Of a DNA stretch of 64,000 bases, positions 35,706 to 47,295 are shown piece by piece (position 1 is the first letter of the stretch; every line of letters begins with the position of its first letter). Made by a program: the position numbers and the translations under genes. The stretch is from Dermatemys mawii (lineage: Eukaryota; Chordata; Testudines; Dermatemydidae). The DNA lies in contig ML677334.1 in NCBI GenBank assembly GCA_007922305.1, forward strand, positions 16,872,344 to 16,936,343, in the 5' to 3' direction. Under the pieces are notes generated by a model. The model did not search any database. It saw only the letters and a program-made list of their open reading frames with translations, and was not told where the DNA came from.

Positions 35706-38078
35706 TAGATACATAGCACCAATCCAAACAGTATCTCTCTACATACTTCCCAAACTCAATATATAGTAATTTATTTTTATACATTGGCCTTTGTGAATCG
35801 TGGGTCACTCAGCCATTTATAACTCTATGAAATGGTGTTAACTTCGACTGGAATTACTTTTAAAGTAAGATGCTGTGGGATATTTTCAAATGTTCCACAA
35901 ATGATCATATATTGTGCACCCACTGCTTTCCCTTCACTCACTAATTCTGTAGTTCCATCCAAGAAAGAGATCAACTTTGGCTGACATGATTTACTCCTCA
36001 TTATTTCTGTAAGGTCAGAAACTATAAAATGTAAAGCTGGTTTCAAGTTTCTGCTAAGAATCCTTTTGTATCATTCTGGTATATGTTCTGCTTCTTCACA
36101 AACTCAACTCAGTTGCATTAATTTAAACAAGAGATTCCTGAGAAAACTAAGCCAAGCATGACTAAATCCTTGTCCCTGATACATCTCAAGCCTGGTTAAA
36201 AATTAGACTTCCCTTAGTAGTTCCAGAGACAGAGAAAAGTCATGTCACAGCATGGGGTAGTACATCTCATATTGGTTTTAACTGATTCCTTAATTAAGTT
36301 TCTCTTTTGTGTTTCACAGCATGTAGTTTGTTTGAGAGGTATGGGAGTTGCTTTTTCTTTTTTAAAGAAGTCTGCCTTAAAGGACTAAATTTTATTGATG
36401 TCATTGGAAGTCTAGTCTGGTGAAGGATTGAGCAAGGATGGCAGGATATGGCCCTAAGTCAACATGGATATTTCACTGAACATGGTAGAGAAAATAACAA
36501 AAGCTATAAATCAGAAATTAGAAAGATCTACATCCAGTGTTGGAATTCTGCCAAGGCCACCAGGGTTGATGCTAAGTAAATCAAGCAGAAGCCCGGATAC
36601 TTCTAATGGTGTTATGTTGCACTGAACAATAGTGCCCTTCCTCCCCATCCCAATGAAGTTCCAGGACTGTGCGCCTCCAGCATCATACTGGTTAGCGAGC
36701 AGGAACAGCATCAAATTTCAGGGATTAGTGTCTGCAGATTAGACACTCAGATGGCTTGAGAAATATGCTTTATCGGTTATTAGAAAAACATCCACAAATT
36801 TGATCCCTGGCTTTTATTTTGGAGTCCTGTTTCTTTTGGCATGCACTTGCAGTTTCAGATGGCACAATAATGATGAATGTTCAAAGTCCATATACTGTCA
36901 CTTGCACTTTGCGAACCAAGAACAAAAACACCAAATGGTCTGTGATGCATTTCAGGCTTGATGCACTTAAAAGCTGAAGCTGCAGGTTTCTTGGCTCGAT
37001 CATATGTTGATTGAGAAAATATATATTATTGCGCTTTGAAAATCTGCCTCTGTGGTGGTGGGAAGACCGGAGGAGTGTGATGGGGAGGTTCCTTTCCCTT
37101 TCCCTTCTTCAATTTAAAAAACGCCTGTAACATAGTAAGCAGGCATTAATAGAGATCACATTTATCATCTTTAGAAATGAGCAATCGCTGGCTTAGCAAA
37201 GCTGCCATTGATGTTTTGCCACCACTTTCTGCTGCCAGTAAAATTTGATGAAGCAAAGATCTAACAAACATGCAAACCTCAGTGCATTATTCAGCACCAA
37301 GCTTTGCATTACAGCATGTGAGGAAAAGATTAGAGGAGTACTTTTTAGATATAGAGAACCCTGAGCTCTGGATTAAAGTGCAAAAGAGCTGGCAGAAAGG
37401 ATTCTGTAGCTATAGAATTTACTGGTAAACTGGTCCTATTGTTAATTTCAATACAGAATATATTTTAATCCCTTGTTTGCCATCGGTGGTACTATTGGAT
37501 TAGAATGACCGCCAGACTGTGACTATTTACACAAAAATTAGGCAAATGATGTCTTTAATAGGGAAAAGAGTACATGGCTGCTGGTTATAAGAAAGGTTTT
37601 ATCACTTTGAACCTTGCTGCTTATGTGCATCTCTACAAAGTTTAAAAGATCATGGGAGGAGAACCCTTCTTTTTGCTTAAAACTAGCTACTGAGAATGTC
37701 TGTCCATTATCTGCCACAGCAAGAGCTTCATGTGGAAAATAAAAGAACTTTTAAATAATAAGTATGTCTACACTGGGCTAACATTTTGTTGGTTTGGAAA
37801 ATAGAGACCAAATGTTCAGCTTGTGTAAATCGCCACAAAACTACTCAAAAATTTATTTTGGTTTAAATTGACTACTGATAACTGGTAGACAGGAAAGAGA
37901 TCCAACCAAAAAAACATGCATCCTTTAGAGTTTTCTCTCACTGCTTTACTTCCCTGCTTTGCTTCTGTATTTTTCAAATATCTTCTTTTCATACACTCAT
38001 CTAGCTATCTCAAAGTAATTGCTGTTTGCTTCCAATACTTTAGACTTAGATTGGTGGAAACTAGAATAAGATTTCAGT
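35706..38078. other. no gene seen; possible conserved block
   Basis: 36790-37440 is free of repeat signatures and of higher complexity (for example GGCATGCACTTGCAG, GCAATCGCTGGCTTAGCAAA, CACCAAGCTTTGCATTACAG), a candidate for a conserved noncoding element. GTATGTCTACACTGGGCTAAC near 37767 looks like one end of a MITE. Confidence 0.4.
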
Positions 38079-38460
38079 TTATGGATTGCGATCTGGATCT
38101 CTTCTTGGTTGAAGGAAGGTAGTTCTACTGGAACTTCCCTTATTCAAACTGAAGAGGGACTGCCACAGACGGACAATTGAGTAGTGTCTTGAAATGAACT
38201 CATACATCAGAGACCACTGACCACCAACCATTGTTAATGAGGACATGATCAATAACAGTCCTGGTGAAACCATCTGGGCTATACAAGGTCTGCTTGTGAA
38301 TCTTTGGGTGATAGAAGAGTGATCCAGTGACCACCATGTCATTGGCAGCTGCAAATTCCAGAAGACACTGCCCATTCCTGTTCTTTTTGCCCCATACCAA
38401 ACTTCCAGAAAGCACTTGCCCAGGATTCTCTATCCACAGGAGTTCAGCAAGGCTGTGATG
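38079..38460 (-). pseudogene. RTE-like LINE endonuclease fragment (inverted part)
   Basis: The minus strand encodes an apurinic-endonuclease-type stretch: NRNGQCLLEFAAANDMVV (compare 'NDNGQRLLEFC..N.L'), GSLFYHPKIHKQTLYSPDG and VIDHVLIN, where IDH is the conserved D-H of the C-terminal part. This is the text seen in RTE-like and craniofacial-development-protein-2-like sequences. Interrupted and without its N-terminus. Confidence 0.7.
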
Positions 38461-39293
38461 TGTCATCATTGTTGTCTAATATTGGCATAGATTGGTTGAT
38501 TGATAAGTTTGAGGAGGTAGCTGTCAGTGGCAATGAACTGATCATCATTCTGCTTCGACATCATGAATACACTGATGATATTGTCTTGTTGGTTCAGTCT
38601 GGTGAATTGCTACATCTGACAGCCAATCTGGTCCAGCAAGAAGATGGTTATTAGTCAATATAAAACAGTCCCTGGCCATTACCATCAAGCAGCCTCCAGC
38701 TCCAGATTACAAACAACTATCATTACAAACAACTGTCTTATTCTGTCCATGTGGGACACTGAACAGGTGGTACCTGTCAAATACGTGGGCAATGTCATAG
38801 ATGGTACTGGAAGTAGCTTGAAAGATGTGAACACTCATATAGCAGCAGCTGCTGCCATGTTTCAGGCCTTTCAGCATCCTCTGTAGGGATGTGCTCATGT
38901 CAGACTTTCTATGAAGCTGCAGATCTAGAGAACCACAATTACATCAAGTTCTTGAAATGAGAATATTCAAAGCTGAATCCAGCAACTACCTCCATCAGCA
39001 CTGGTTCGGTTTCAGTGGCTTTCTTGGTATGGATATATTATTAGAATGGAAGCCAACATATTCCAAAGCATGTGTACCAAGCAATGCCACTACATGGCTG
39101 GTGATCATGTGAAAGTGAAAAGTTTTGGTGGCATGACAAGATTTCCAGAGACGGACATAAACTGAATATATAACAAAACCACCTTAAGCACCCAGCCAGA
39201 GACTGATTCAGGTGGTGTTTGGTGATCCGTTTACAAGGAGGCCATATTCCTTTGTGATTTGCCGTAAAGATAATGAAGAAGAAGAAGAAGAAG
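38461..39293 (+). pseudogene. RTE-like LINE reverse transcriptase fragment and 3' end
   Basis: The plus strand gives HHEYTDDIVLLVQSGELL (TDD for the YADD-type catalytic box), then VKYVGNVIDGTGSSLKDVNT, the 'KYLG..I...G' segment typical of RTE-like enzymes. Past a stop, shifted frames give MEANIFQ-type and HKLNI..NHLKHPARD text corresponding to the conserved C-terminus. It ends in GAAGAAGAAGAAGAAG (39278-39293), the short trinucleotide tail characteristic of RTE 3' ends. Oriented opposite to the endonuclease fragment at 38079. Confidence 0.7.
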
Positions 39294-40559
39294 CTAGAAT
39301 GGAATAAGGAGCCAATCTCACTTGTGCACCTTGCATGAAAAGTAACAATAATTGCAATGAAAGTACCACTACCAAAATATCCTCAGTGACAGGATGAAGT
39401 CCTGTTCCTGTCTTTTGCTCTGTCTACACAGACTGTTTGGAGACTTTCAACTGGTAAATGCCACCATATTGTTTATTTACATTGCTCTTCACACCATCTT
39501 TACTGAGCTGTACACCACAGCATTTACAACATGTGTTCCTCCTCAGACTTCTACAAGAACAGGAGAAGGACGAGATACCTCCACTCAAAGATCCTTCCTG
39601 ATTCTGGCTTCACAGGCCTGCCTCTCCCTCTCCCCTGCACTTTCTATCTGTGCTGCCTTCTACATTCTGTGCTGATTGGCTAATTAGCTCTTTAGTCTTT
39701 CCCTGACCATTCTAATCTGCTAATTAAGCACAGTCAGCTCCTCCCCAGGGGGAATTAATTGGTGGTTATGAGATCAGAATGCTGGCTCAGCCATTGATTC
39801 CCAATATAACACCCCTCCCATGGGAGCATCTCATTGGAAGGAAATGGGGGTGGGTGGAATTTTGATTCTGCCCCTCTGCACCAGCCATTAGAACTGGCTG
39901 GCCATGTGGAATGGGGGTATGCCACAGTCTTTAAAGGGGCACAGCAAATTACACTCCCCCAGCGCACCATGTCACTCCTGGAGGCATTCTGCACTATTAC
40001 ATACTACATGCACAATCTACCTTGAAGTTCACAACAGGTCTCACATATGTTTATAATCCAGAAAATAGTCTGCCCTTTCCTTTATTTTCAGAATACGCCC
40101 TTGCCCTCCAGAGTTTTGTGCCCCTCGTTGTGAGCAGAATATCTCATGCTAATCCAGTCAGCCATTTTTTTGGAATGAATGAATGGTTTTGATTCAGTCA
40201 CCGCAGCATAAGGAAAATAAGGGGTTAACCTCAATCTAAGCTTTTCTTGATACGAGTTCCTTAAAATCAAATATCACCATAATTATTTAATACTACAACA
40301 TGCCTAAGGCAATACTATTGTATATATTCCATAGCAACAATATCTCATACTCTTCTCAAAATCCTCCATTGATATATCTTTTTACGAAAGAATTAAAACT
40401 ATTCTGTAGGTTGATAGCTTCCAAGATCTTTCGTCAAGAGCTCCAAAGAGCCAGATAATGCTCTCAGATATTTGTCTGCTTCTCTACTGGTGTCAATAAA
40501 TTGCAACTGCTTCCCACAGAATTATCTGTATGCATCACAGAGCAGAATTTTGCTCTAAC
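39294..40559. other. no gene seen; possible LTR
   Basis: 39480-40020 is GC-richer with GATTGGCTAATTAG and CTGCTAATTAAGCAC, text resembling the U3 part of the LTRs elsewhere in the window, but I could not define ends. The open frames there have no domain. Confidence 0.35.
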
Positions 40560-43500
40560 ATTCCTTTCCAGAGTATATGGTTTTATGTTGCATAAGGTGA
40601 TTTTGCTAATTCAGTTTGTTGCCCCCCATCATTTATATTTTATGCCTGATTAAGCTAAATTTTGATTTGCTGTCCTTCACCAAAACATTAAAATCTCTTT
40701 GAATCTAATTGCATTGTTCTTCATTGTTTCCCAGAGCAGTAGAGTTGCTATCATCAACAAACTGGTATCTAAGCCGAACAGTTCAGAGTCAAATTTCTCC
40801 ACAGTCTCATAATAGGAGCCAGCTATGTTGTTTACATCTAGATTAGAACTTGTTCAAAAGATTTATAGGATCCAGGATTATGATTTTGGTCCATCTTTAC
40901 AGATACTATTTTGAAAGCTTTAAGGATCCTTTTCATTTTGTTTTTCTTCCCACAATTTACATTAACCTATGCCACAAGATGAGTTATTTACTGTTCTATC
41001 ACAGGGCTCATTTCTGAACTTTGGTTCTAAGTTGTCATGCTCCTCTGCTCAGAAACTTGATCCATTTATAAAGAACTTTAAAATAATGGGAGGGAAGGAA
41101 TCATAACTGTTAAGACATCAAAAGTTCTATCTTTCTTTCAAAACCTGTAGCAGCATGCTAGCTTTACCAGGTGGTTTATCTTTAACCAGGCTTTCCCATT
41201 ACTATCTGCAAATGAGCTAACTCCTCTGATTACTTTATTAACGGACAGAATGCTTGACTAAACCTGCTCTCCATTCATTCTCTTCCAAAAAGGCAGAATC
41301 AAAATCACCATTGAACGAATCTGCCTTATCCCTGTTTCTATTCCCTACTATCATTCTTTTTGGACCACATCTCTCTTGTCCCTTCTATCTACTGTGAATA
41401 TATTCAGTGAATCCTTATTTTTTTAATTATTTAACACATCTAACAAGATGTCTATTCCTGGCTGTTAGAACCCTAAGAAAATTGTAAAGATTCAATAGAG
41501 CCTTTACCCTCAGTCAACAATAAAGGATGGCACGTAATTGCCATACCCCAGGATCAGCCAGGAAATCTCTCTTTTTTCCCCCTTGCTCCAAGGGAAGTAA
41601 TTTACTGCTTCTCTTGAAAGGGTGGACCTTACCTTCCCCTTGCTTCTGGCTAGCTATTCTGTCCAGAGGGGGCAAAGCTAAGGCTCTGCTTCTCCCCAAT
41701 CCATTGTAATCTCTCTATAGCCATTTGTTTATTGGAATGGACTGTCCGTAAAGCAAGAGCTATCCTATGTATACGATCTGGACTTTGATTCTGTGTAGGA
41801 TGAGCAAGAGGAAAGGTCCTTGCTTAGCTGAGTAAAACATGGGCATACTCTAGCCCTATGAATATAATCCAGAACAAAATAAAAAAGAATAGTTGGAAAT
41901 TATTCTTTGCAATACAAAAGTGAAGCCACCTTTTAACTTATCTCTTCTTGTTTCTCTGTATCACCTTGTCCTCCTCCTTGGTCAGTTGATTATACTGTAG
42001 TTTAATAAAGAATCTGTTTAACATTTTGTGCCAATTTTGTTCTGACTTTGCCCCCACTGGCCTTTAACCTATGTAGATTTAACCAGGATGTACTTTCATT
42101 TTCGTCCATCTGACAGGATCTTAGGTAACTCTCACTTGTACTACAGTAGATTTCTTATACTCAGAAAGAATCCTCATTAAAATTCCTCAGGGCATTGTTC
42201 CTCATCATCAGATTTGCTAACCTCAAATACCTGTTGTGACAAAGCTCCAAGTCTGTACTTATGGGTCCTGCGCTTCCTGGCAGATTTAGGTGCCTCAGAA
42301 ACTCATCTAGGCCCCAGGGTGACCTCCCTTTCTCAGTATAATTGGCAAGAGTCACCACCTAGTGAGTTGCCTTCATCACAGGCCAGTATGGAAGATGGAA
42401 AAAAGGGGGAGCCCGGGCCCGCCCTCTACTCCGGACTCCAGCCCAGGGACCCTAACAGTATCAGCTAAGATGGCTGACCTTTTAGGCACAAAACACAATA
42501 CAATTCCCTGGGCTACTTCCCCACAGCAGTCCCTGCTTCTTCAAACTCCACTTCACCCTTACCTCAGGGCCTCCTTCCTTCAGTATGATATGTTGTCCAA
42601 CACTCAGTCTCACCAACAGCATAACTTCCTTCCACAGCTCCTGACACCCACACCCCACCTGACTAACTGGGAGGTTTTTATCTGGTTTCAGCCAGTCCCT
42701 GATTGGCTTCAGGTGTCCCAATTAGGCTAGCTGTTTCTACTCCTTTCTAGAAGGTTCTTAATTGGCCCCAGGTGTCTTGATTGGCCTGGAGTAGCCTTTG
42801 TTTGGCTATCCAGGGAACAGGGACCTGCACATCCTGAGACTAATATACCTGCCTTCCAGCACTCTCCTATATCCTTCTGGTCTGACTCCGTCACACTGTG
42901 TTTTCTCCTCAAGAACACACTGTTTTTTCCAACATCTTTCTGTCTGAATATTATGGCGATCCCTAGATCCTAGCTCCTCTCCATGCTTAGCCTGAATTAT
43001 CATACTTGACTCAGTTTCCCAGGGCTAGGTCCAAATTAGCTTGTGACAGTGCAAGTTGGCAAACAGCATAAAAATGCAATCTTGCCCTAAACTTCTAAAG
43101 CATGTCCCTCTTGTGAATTTGTGCAGTTATTATCCCAATCAATATCTAAGTAATTAAAATCCCCCATGATCAATTTTTCTGCTTTCCTACAGACTCTTCA
43201 ATTTAGAAAAGCATTTCCTGATCTCCTTTCTCTGCCCTGATTTCTGTAGCAACATCCAAGAATCACCTGTTCTATTTTTACTATCCTTGGCTGTGTCAGC
43301 TAATATATTTCTAAAATTTCTCTCCACAGACTTAATAACATCACCTACCAATATCATCACATCCCTGTTTGATTCTGCTTACTCTTCACTAAATGCAGTA
43401 TTGTGGTATTAAGTCCCCAGTCATTTTCCCAATTCAGTCATGTCTCTGTTATTTCAATAATACAAACCTTATCTTTGAAGCAATGCAGCTCATAGTCAGC

Positions 43501-43560
43501 AGTTTTAGTCCCCAATACTGCTTCAATTCTTTGGGCTATATTCTTCTCTCAGGAGCACCA
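40560..43560 (-). pseudogene. old CR1/L3-like LINE, split by a solo LTR
   Basis: The minus strand encodes KLIMGDFNYLDIDWDN at about 43130-43180, the GDFN...DW signature of the apurinic-type endonuclease, and YQFVDDSNSTALG at about 40745-40785, where FVDD stands for the reverse transcriptase FADD box. Endonuclease upstream and reverse transcriptase downstream fits one minus-strand element, with the linker region (41230-41470) between. Many stops. The LTR at 42235-42895 interrupts it. I see nothing nameable in about 41500-41720. The outer limits are approximate. Confidence 0.6.
42235..42895 (+). mobile_element. solo LTR, TGTGAC...GTCACA, CTGT duplication
   Basis: 661 bp from TGTGACAAAGCTCC to GACTCCGTCACA, with TG...CA termini in an inverted TGTGAC/GTCACA. 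It is flanked by CTGT on both sides (42231-42234 and 42896-42899), a 4-bp target duplication. No gag, pol or env reading frame is attached, so it is a solo LTR left by recombination. It contains CCAATTAGG and GATTGGC boxes and an AATATACC box near the 3' end that could be the core promoter. The 122-codon frame at 42362 lies inside the LTR. Gypsy versus endogenous retrovirus is not decided. Confidence 0.8.
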
Positions 43561-43567
43561 CTGTAAC

Positions 43568-44170
43568 TAGAACTGGGCCAACATTTATAGATGAATACTT
43601 TATGCATTGAAAAAACACACTATTGACAGAGCTAAAACTATTCATAAATTTGACACAAATATACCAAATAGTTTTGGCCAATTTTGAGGGGTGGTGGGAA
43701 GCTAGATTCATGGGGGAATTTGAGCACCATTCACAAAGGAGGAGTCTCAGTCTCTGGCCCATTGATTATTCAAGTATCTTACACAATGTGGAACCACTTC
43801 AGCAGGGAAGATGTCACTTTAAAATACCCAATAGCCTGGGTGTTAGAGCACTAACCTCCAGGGTGGGAAACCAAGGCTCAAGTTCCTGTTCTGGAGCCAG
43901 ACTCTGAACATGGGTCTTCCACATACCATGTAGGTGCCTTAATCCAGTGAGCTATAAATTATAAGACTTTATACTACCTCTTCTTCTTACCTACCCCTTT
44001 TTAAATGCCGTCCAGAAACTATATGTCTTTTCTGACCACAAATGAACTTTTTTTTCAATGCAACAAAAATTCCAAAACATTTCAGATTCAGTTCAGGTTG
44101 ACCCAATTATTGTTCCCCAATTTTTCAGAACTGCCACCAAAACAAAAAATCAGTTATTTGCCCAGCTCTA
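43568..44170. mobile_element. hAT-like MITE with nested foldback
   Basis: Ends TAGAACTGGGC and, inverted, TAGAGCTGGGC (10 of 11). Flanking octamers ACTGTAAC (43560-43567) and ATTGTGAC (44171-44178) agree at 6 of 8 positions, consistent with a worn 8-bp hAT duplication. The AT-rich interior matches the style of 7019-7440. It is enlarged by an inserted tRNA-like foldback. Confidence 0.6.
43828..43965. repeat. tRNA-like foldback repeat
   Basis: The left half TGTTAGAGCACTAACC ... GGCTCAAGTTCC resembles the A and B boxes of a tRNA-derived repeat. The right half is its inverted copy (GGGTCTTCCACATACCATG, TAATCCAGTGAGCTATAAA). Not a functional tRNA gene: no cloverleaf can be closed. Confidence 0.5.
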
Positions 44171-44178
44171 ATTGTGAC

Positions 44179-46816
44179 CACTTTGACTAACCTAGTACCC
44201 ATTAAGTGCAGACTTTCAGATTTTCTTTCAGAGCTCTCTCTGATTAACTTTCTAGCATTCCTAGACAGTGGTTATATTAACTAAGGACCTAATTGCTTAG
44301 CTAGTACTTTAAATAAAGACAAAGGAACTTTCCGTCTATACTTGTCTCATGCTATGTGAATATCTATTGAAGTCAATAGAAATTTTGTTCAAACATCAAG
44401 GATAGAATGAATGTCTGTTTTAGCAGTCAGTCTTTGCTACACCACACTCCCCTTCAAAATGGATTACAGTTGTTAAACAATCCATACCCTCTGACCATTA
44501 CCAAGTGTTCTCATAAATGGGGATAGTAGTACTTATTTTATCTATTCTCAATAATTTAAAGAATTGAAAATGTCCACATATAAAAATTGACTACATTTTT
44601 CTATCTCACTTGCCTTTTTACACTACTTTGAGCTGTTCAGGACTGGGACTATGTTTTGGCATGTGTCTGTACAGTGCCCACTACAATGGACCCTAATCCT
44701 AATGGGGCCCTCTGGGTGCTTCTAAAATAAAATAAAATAAAATATAGATACATAAATGCATATTCACCCACAGACTCCTGCTTCTGAAATCATTATTTCT
44801 ACCAACCACTGAGACCATACAATGCTAGAAAATATAAATGTATAATTCCTTTTTTTTTCATTTTCTGGGCAAGCTTCCCTTCGAATAGCTCTGATCTCCT
44901 TTCTGTTAAATTATTTATATCAACAGGTACAACTGCAACAGAATTCTCCTTCGTTCTCCTGACTAACATACGAACTGTTTCAATAATACCATGGAAGTTA
45001 CATTTTTGGGACACCCTTTTAGTTTCACACTCAGAGTCAGGGCTCTTAATCCCACTCTGATTGAAGTCAATGACAAAACTCCCTTTGAATTCAGTGATCC
45101 AGGAAGAGCCTTAATCATCATCCCTGATAGCCTGGACATGACACCCCCTTTCCCCGCACTGCTTTTTTATGGGGTTGCTGTTGTGGTGGTCTGGAGATTT
45201 TAAGAGACAGATCCTCAGCTAGCATAAATTGGCATAGTTCCAATGAAGTATGCTGATTCACACCAGCTGAGGAACTGCTCCTTAAAAAATTTAAGTAAAG
45301 TATCCCCCCTTTTTTTAAGCAATGGAAAATCAGAATCAGTCACTCACTAATTAAGGGTCTATATTCTTAATCAGATTTGCCTGTGAAGTCGATTAATGCA
45401 CCATGCACATTACTGAGGTAAGAATAGCAGCTGGAATTCTTACGAATGGGATTTTCAGAGGACCTTAAATGAGCTAGGTACTCATCTGCCCTTGAATTTC
45501 AATAGATGTTTTGCCATTAACTTCAGTGTGGCCAGGATTTCACCCCAGGTGTTCAGATTTCAGTTAATTTTGAATTTAAAAATTATGAATTCACCAGAGT
45601 ACCTAAAAACTCTTTAGCTGGAGACACAATGAAGTTGAACTACCATAGAGCTTTGATTAAACATCAGACTTTACTTTTAGAGCACTGAACATTATTTGGC
45701 TCCCTGGGAAGTGATCCAGTTAAGTAACATTTCCCCATTAACTATATCTTGCTTAAACAAAGTGCCCTGTAAGAAATGTTGCACAGATTTTCAGTTGTGC
45801 CCTTGGCTTAGACTTACATTGAGACTAGAACAATGACTATTCATGAAACAGAACATCAGGTTTTCTTCTGCAAATGTTCCACTCTACCTCACAGGTCTCT
45901 CATGCACTGTCCTGGATTGTACAATATTTCCTGTTAGCCTGACACATTCAGTAACTAGAATTTATGAAGCAATGGGCCTTATTAGTCTAATAATCCTTTT
46001 ACCTCACTTTTTTTCCTCACTCCTTCTTTCAGTCATCCCAGTTCTTCTATGATGTGTTTCCAGTGCACCCATCTGTTGATTTACATGACAGGTCTGGCAC
46101 TTTCCCTGCCCAGAGATTAAAACACACATCAGCAGTGAAACTCTCATCTTAACTTGTCTTCTCATAGCTATTCAGCTCCCACATCATTGTATTGTACTCT
46201 GCCTGAACTAACAGTCACAAACAAGGGGTCTCTTAGCTCATCAGCCCCAACAATAACTAAACATCAGCAGTTTTGGTGATGAACCCATTAGAAATACCTA
46301 TCAAGAAATATGCAACCTACTATAACCTGTTGGCTCATTAATGGGTACTTTCAATCCACCCTGGCTGAACTGGAGGGAAAGGACTCAGCTAATGGAGCAT
46401 GCTGTTACACATTTCAACATCTCGCCCGTATGTGACCCCGCAATGACCAGTGAATAGGAAAAGGATAAAATAACTTGAAGTCTGAGGGCAGAAGGCTCAG
46501 GAGGGAGCCAGAATCTTCATGGGAGCAGAAGTAACAGCCTGGAAGTTGGTTTTGGAGGGAAGGCTGGGTAGCAGATAACCTAAGGTGCAGGATTTATTAA
46601 CTTTATTGTACCAAGGGTATTTACAGCCTTTATTTCTGGAAGCCCTAGTAAAATAATCCTGAGTTGCAATAGTATATGATTATTTATGGGGACCCACCAA
46701 TAGCTAGAATCTATGTAACCCGGTGCTTAGACCAACAACAGTACATGCTTCCAAGATTGTGATATATGTCATTCTCCACTACATATAAGAGGGAACTGAG
46801 ATTTCTCTTTCTCTCT
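44179..46816. other. no gene seen; small repeats
   Basis: Includes CTATTGAAGTCAATAG (44364-44379). Also a palindrome at 45211-45273 (ATCCTCAGCTAGCATAAATT / CACCAGCTGAGG). The minus-strand frame 44799-45014 (NNLTERRSELFEGKLAQKM) is a possible decayed mobile-element scrap. No host exon supported. Confidence 0.45.
44620..44750 (+). repeat. L2-like 3' tail repeat, copy 3
   Basis: 'GGACTGGGACTATG..', then 'CTGTACAGTGCCCACTACAATGGACCCTAATCC', then (TAAAA)n. Same order as at 995 and 54065. Confidence 0.6.
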
Positions 46817-47060
46817 GGGTATGCCTACACTGCCATTAAAAATCCACAGCTGGCCTATGACAGCAGACTCAGATTCATGGGGCCTGGGCTAAGGGGCTGT
46901 TTAATTGTGGTATAGACGTTCCAGTTTGGGCTGGATCCCGAGCTCTACGACCATATGAAATGGGAGGGTCATAGAGCTTGGGCTAAAGCCCAAGCCCAAA
47001 CATCTACAACCACAATTAAATAGCCCCGAGCCCAAGTCAGCTAATTGCAGTGTAGATATA

Positions 47061-47063
<3 letters not shown>
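46817..47063. mobile_element. palindromic MITE, GGGTATG ends
   Basis: Left GGGTATGCCTACACTGCCAT, right inverted GAGTATATCTACACTGCAAT. The two halves mirror each other (GGGGCCTGGGCTAAGGGGCT versus AGCCCCGAGCCCAAGTCAGC; centre near ATGGGAGGGTCATAGAGC). 247 bp; sits against a CT microsatellite, so a target duplication cannot be read. Confidence 0.75.
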
Positions 47064-47092
<29 letters not shown>

Positions 47093-47104
47093 TAGACACA
47101 CACA
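47061..47104. repeat. (CT)n(CA)n microsatellite
   Basis: CT run followed by about eleven CA units and ACACACACA after a short interruption. The minus-strand open frame across it (MCLCVCVCVC) is an artefact. Confidence 0.95.
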
Positions 47105-47295
47105 AAATGTGAAAACCTTGAAAATTTTCGTGAAAAAATGAACTTTTGTTTCCTGACCAGTCCACTAATGACCCACCTCTCTTGACTAGACAGCCAACAT
47201 CTGGGGGACATCAAAGCCAAGCAGGGAAGAGTGAGATATAGTCATGCTGGTGCAAGCACTCTACTCACTTTCCCCTTTCTCAGTATCCTACAAGC

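Noticed and set aside
42362..42730. 122-codon frame, with a near copy at 51940-52305
   Set aside because: The two copies are similar because both lie in the same LTR; there is no known LTR protein and no domain.
43828..43965. functional tRNA gene
   Set aside because: A- and B-box-like motifs are present but no cloverleaf closes; a foldback repeat fits better.
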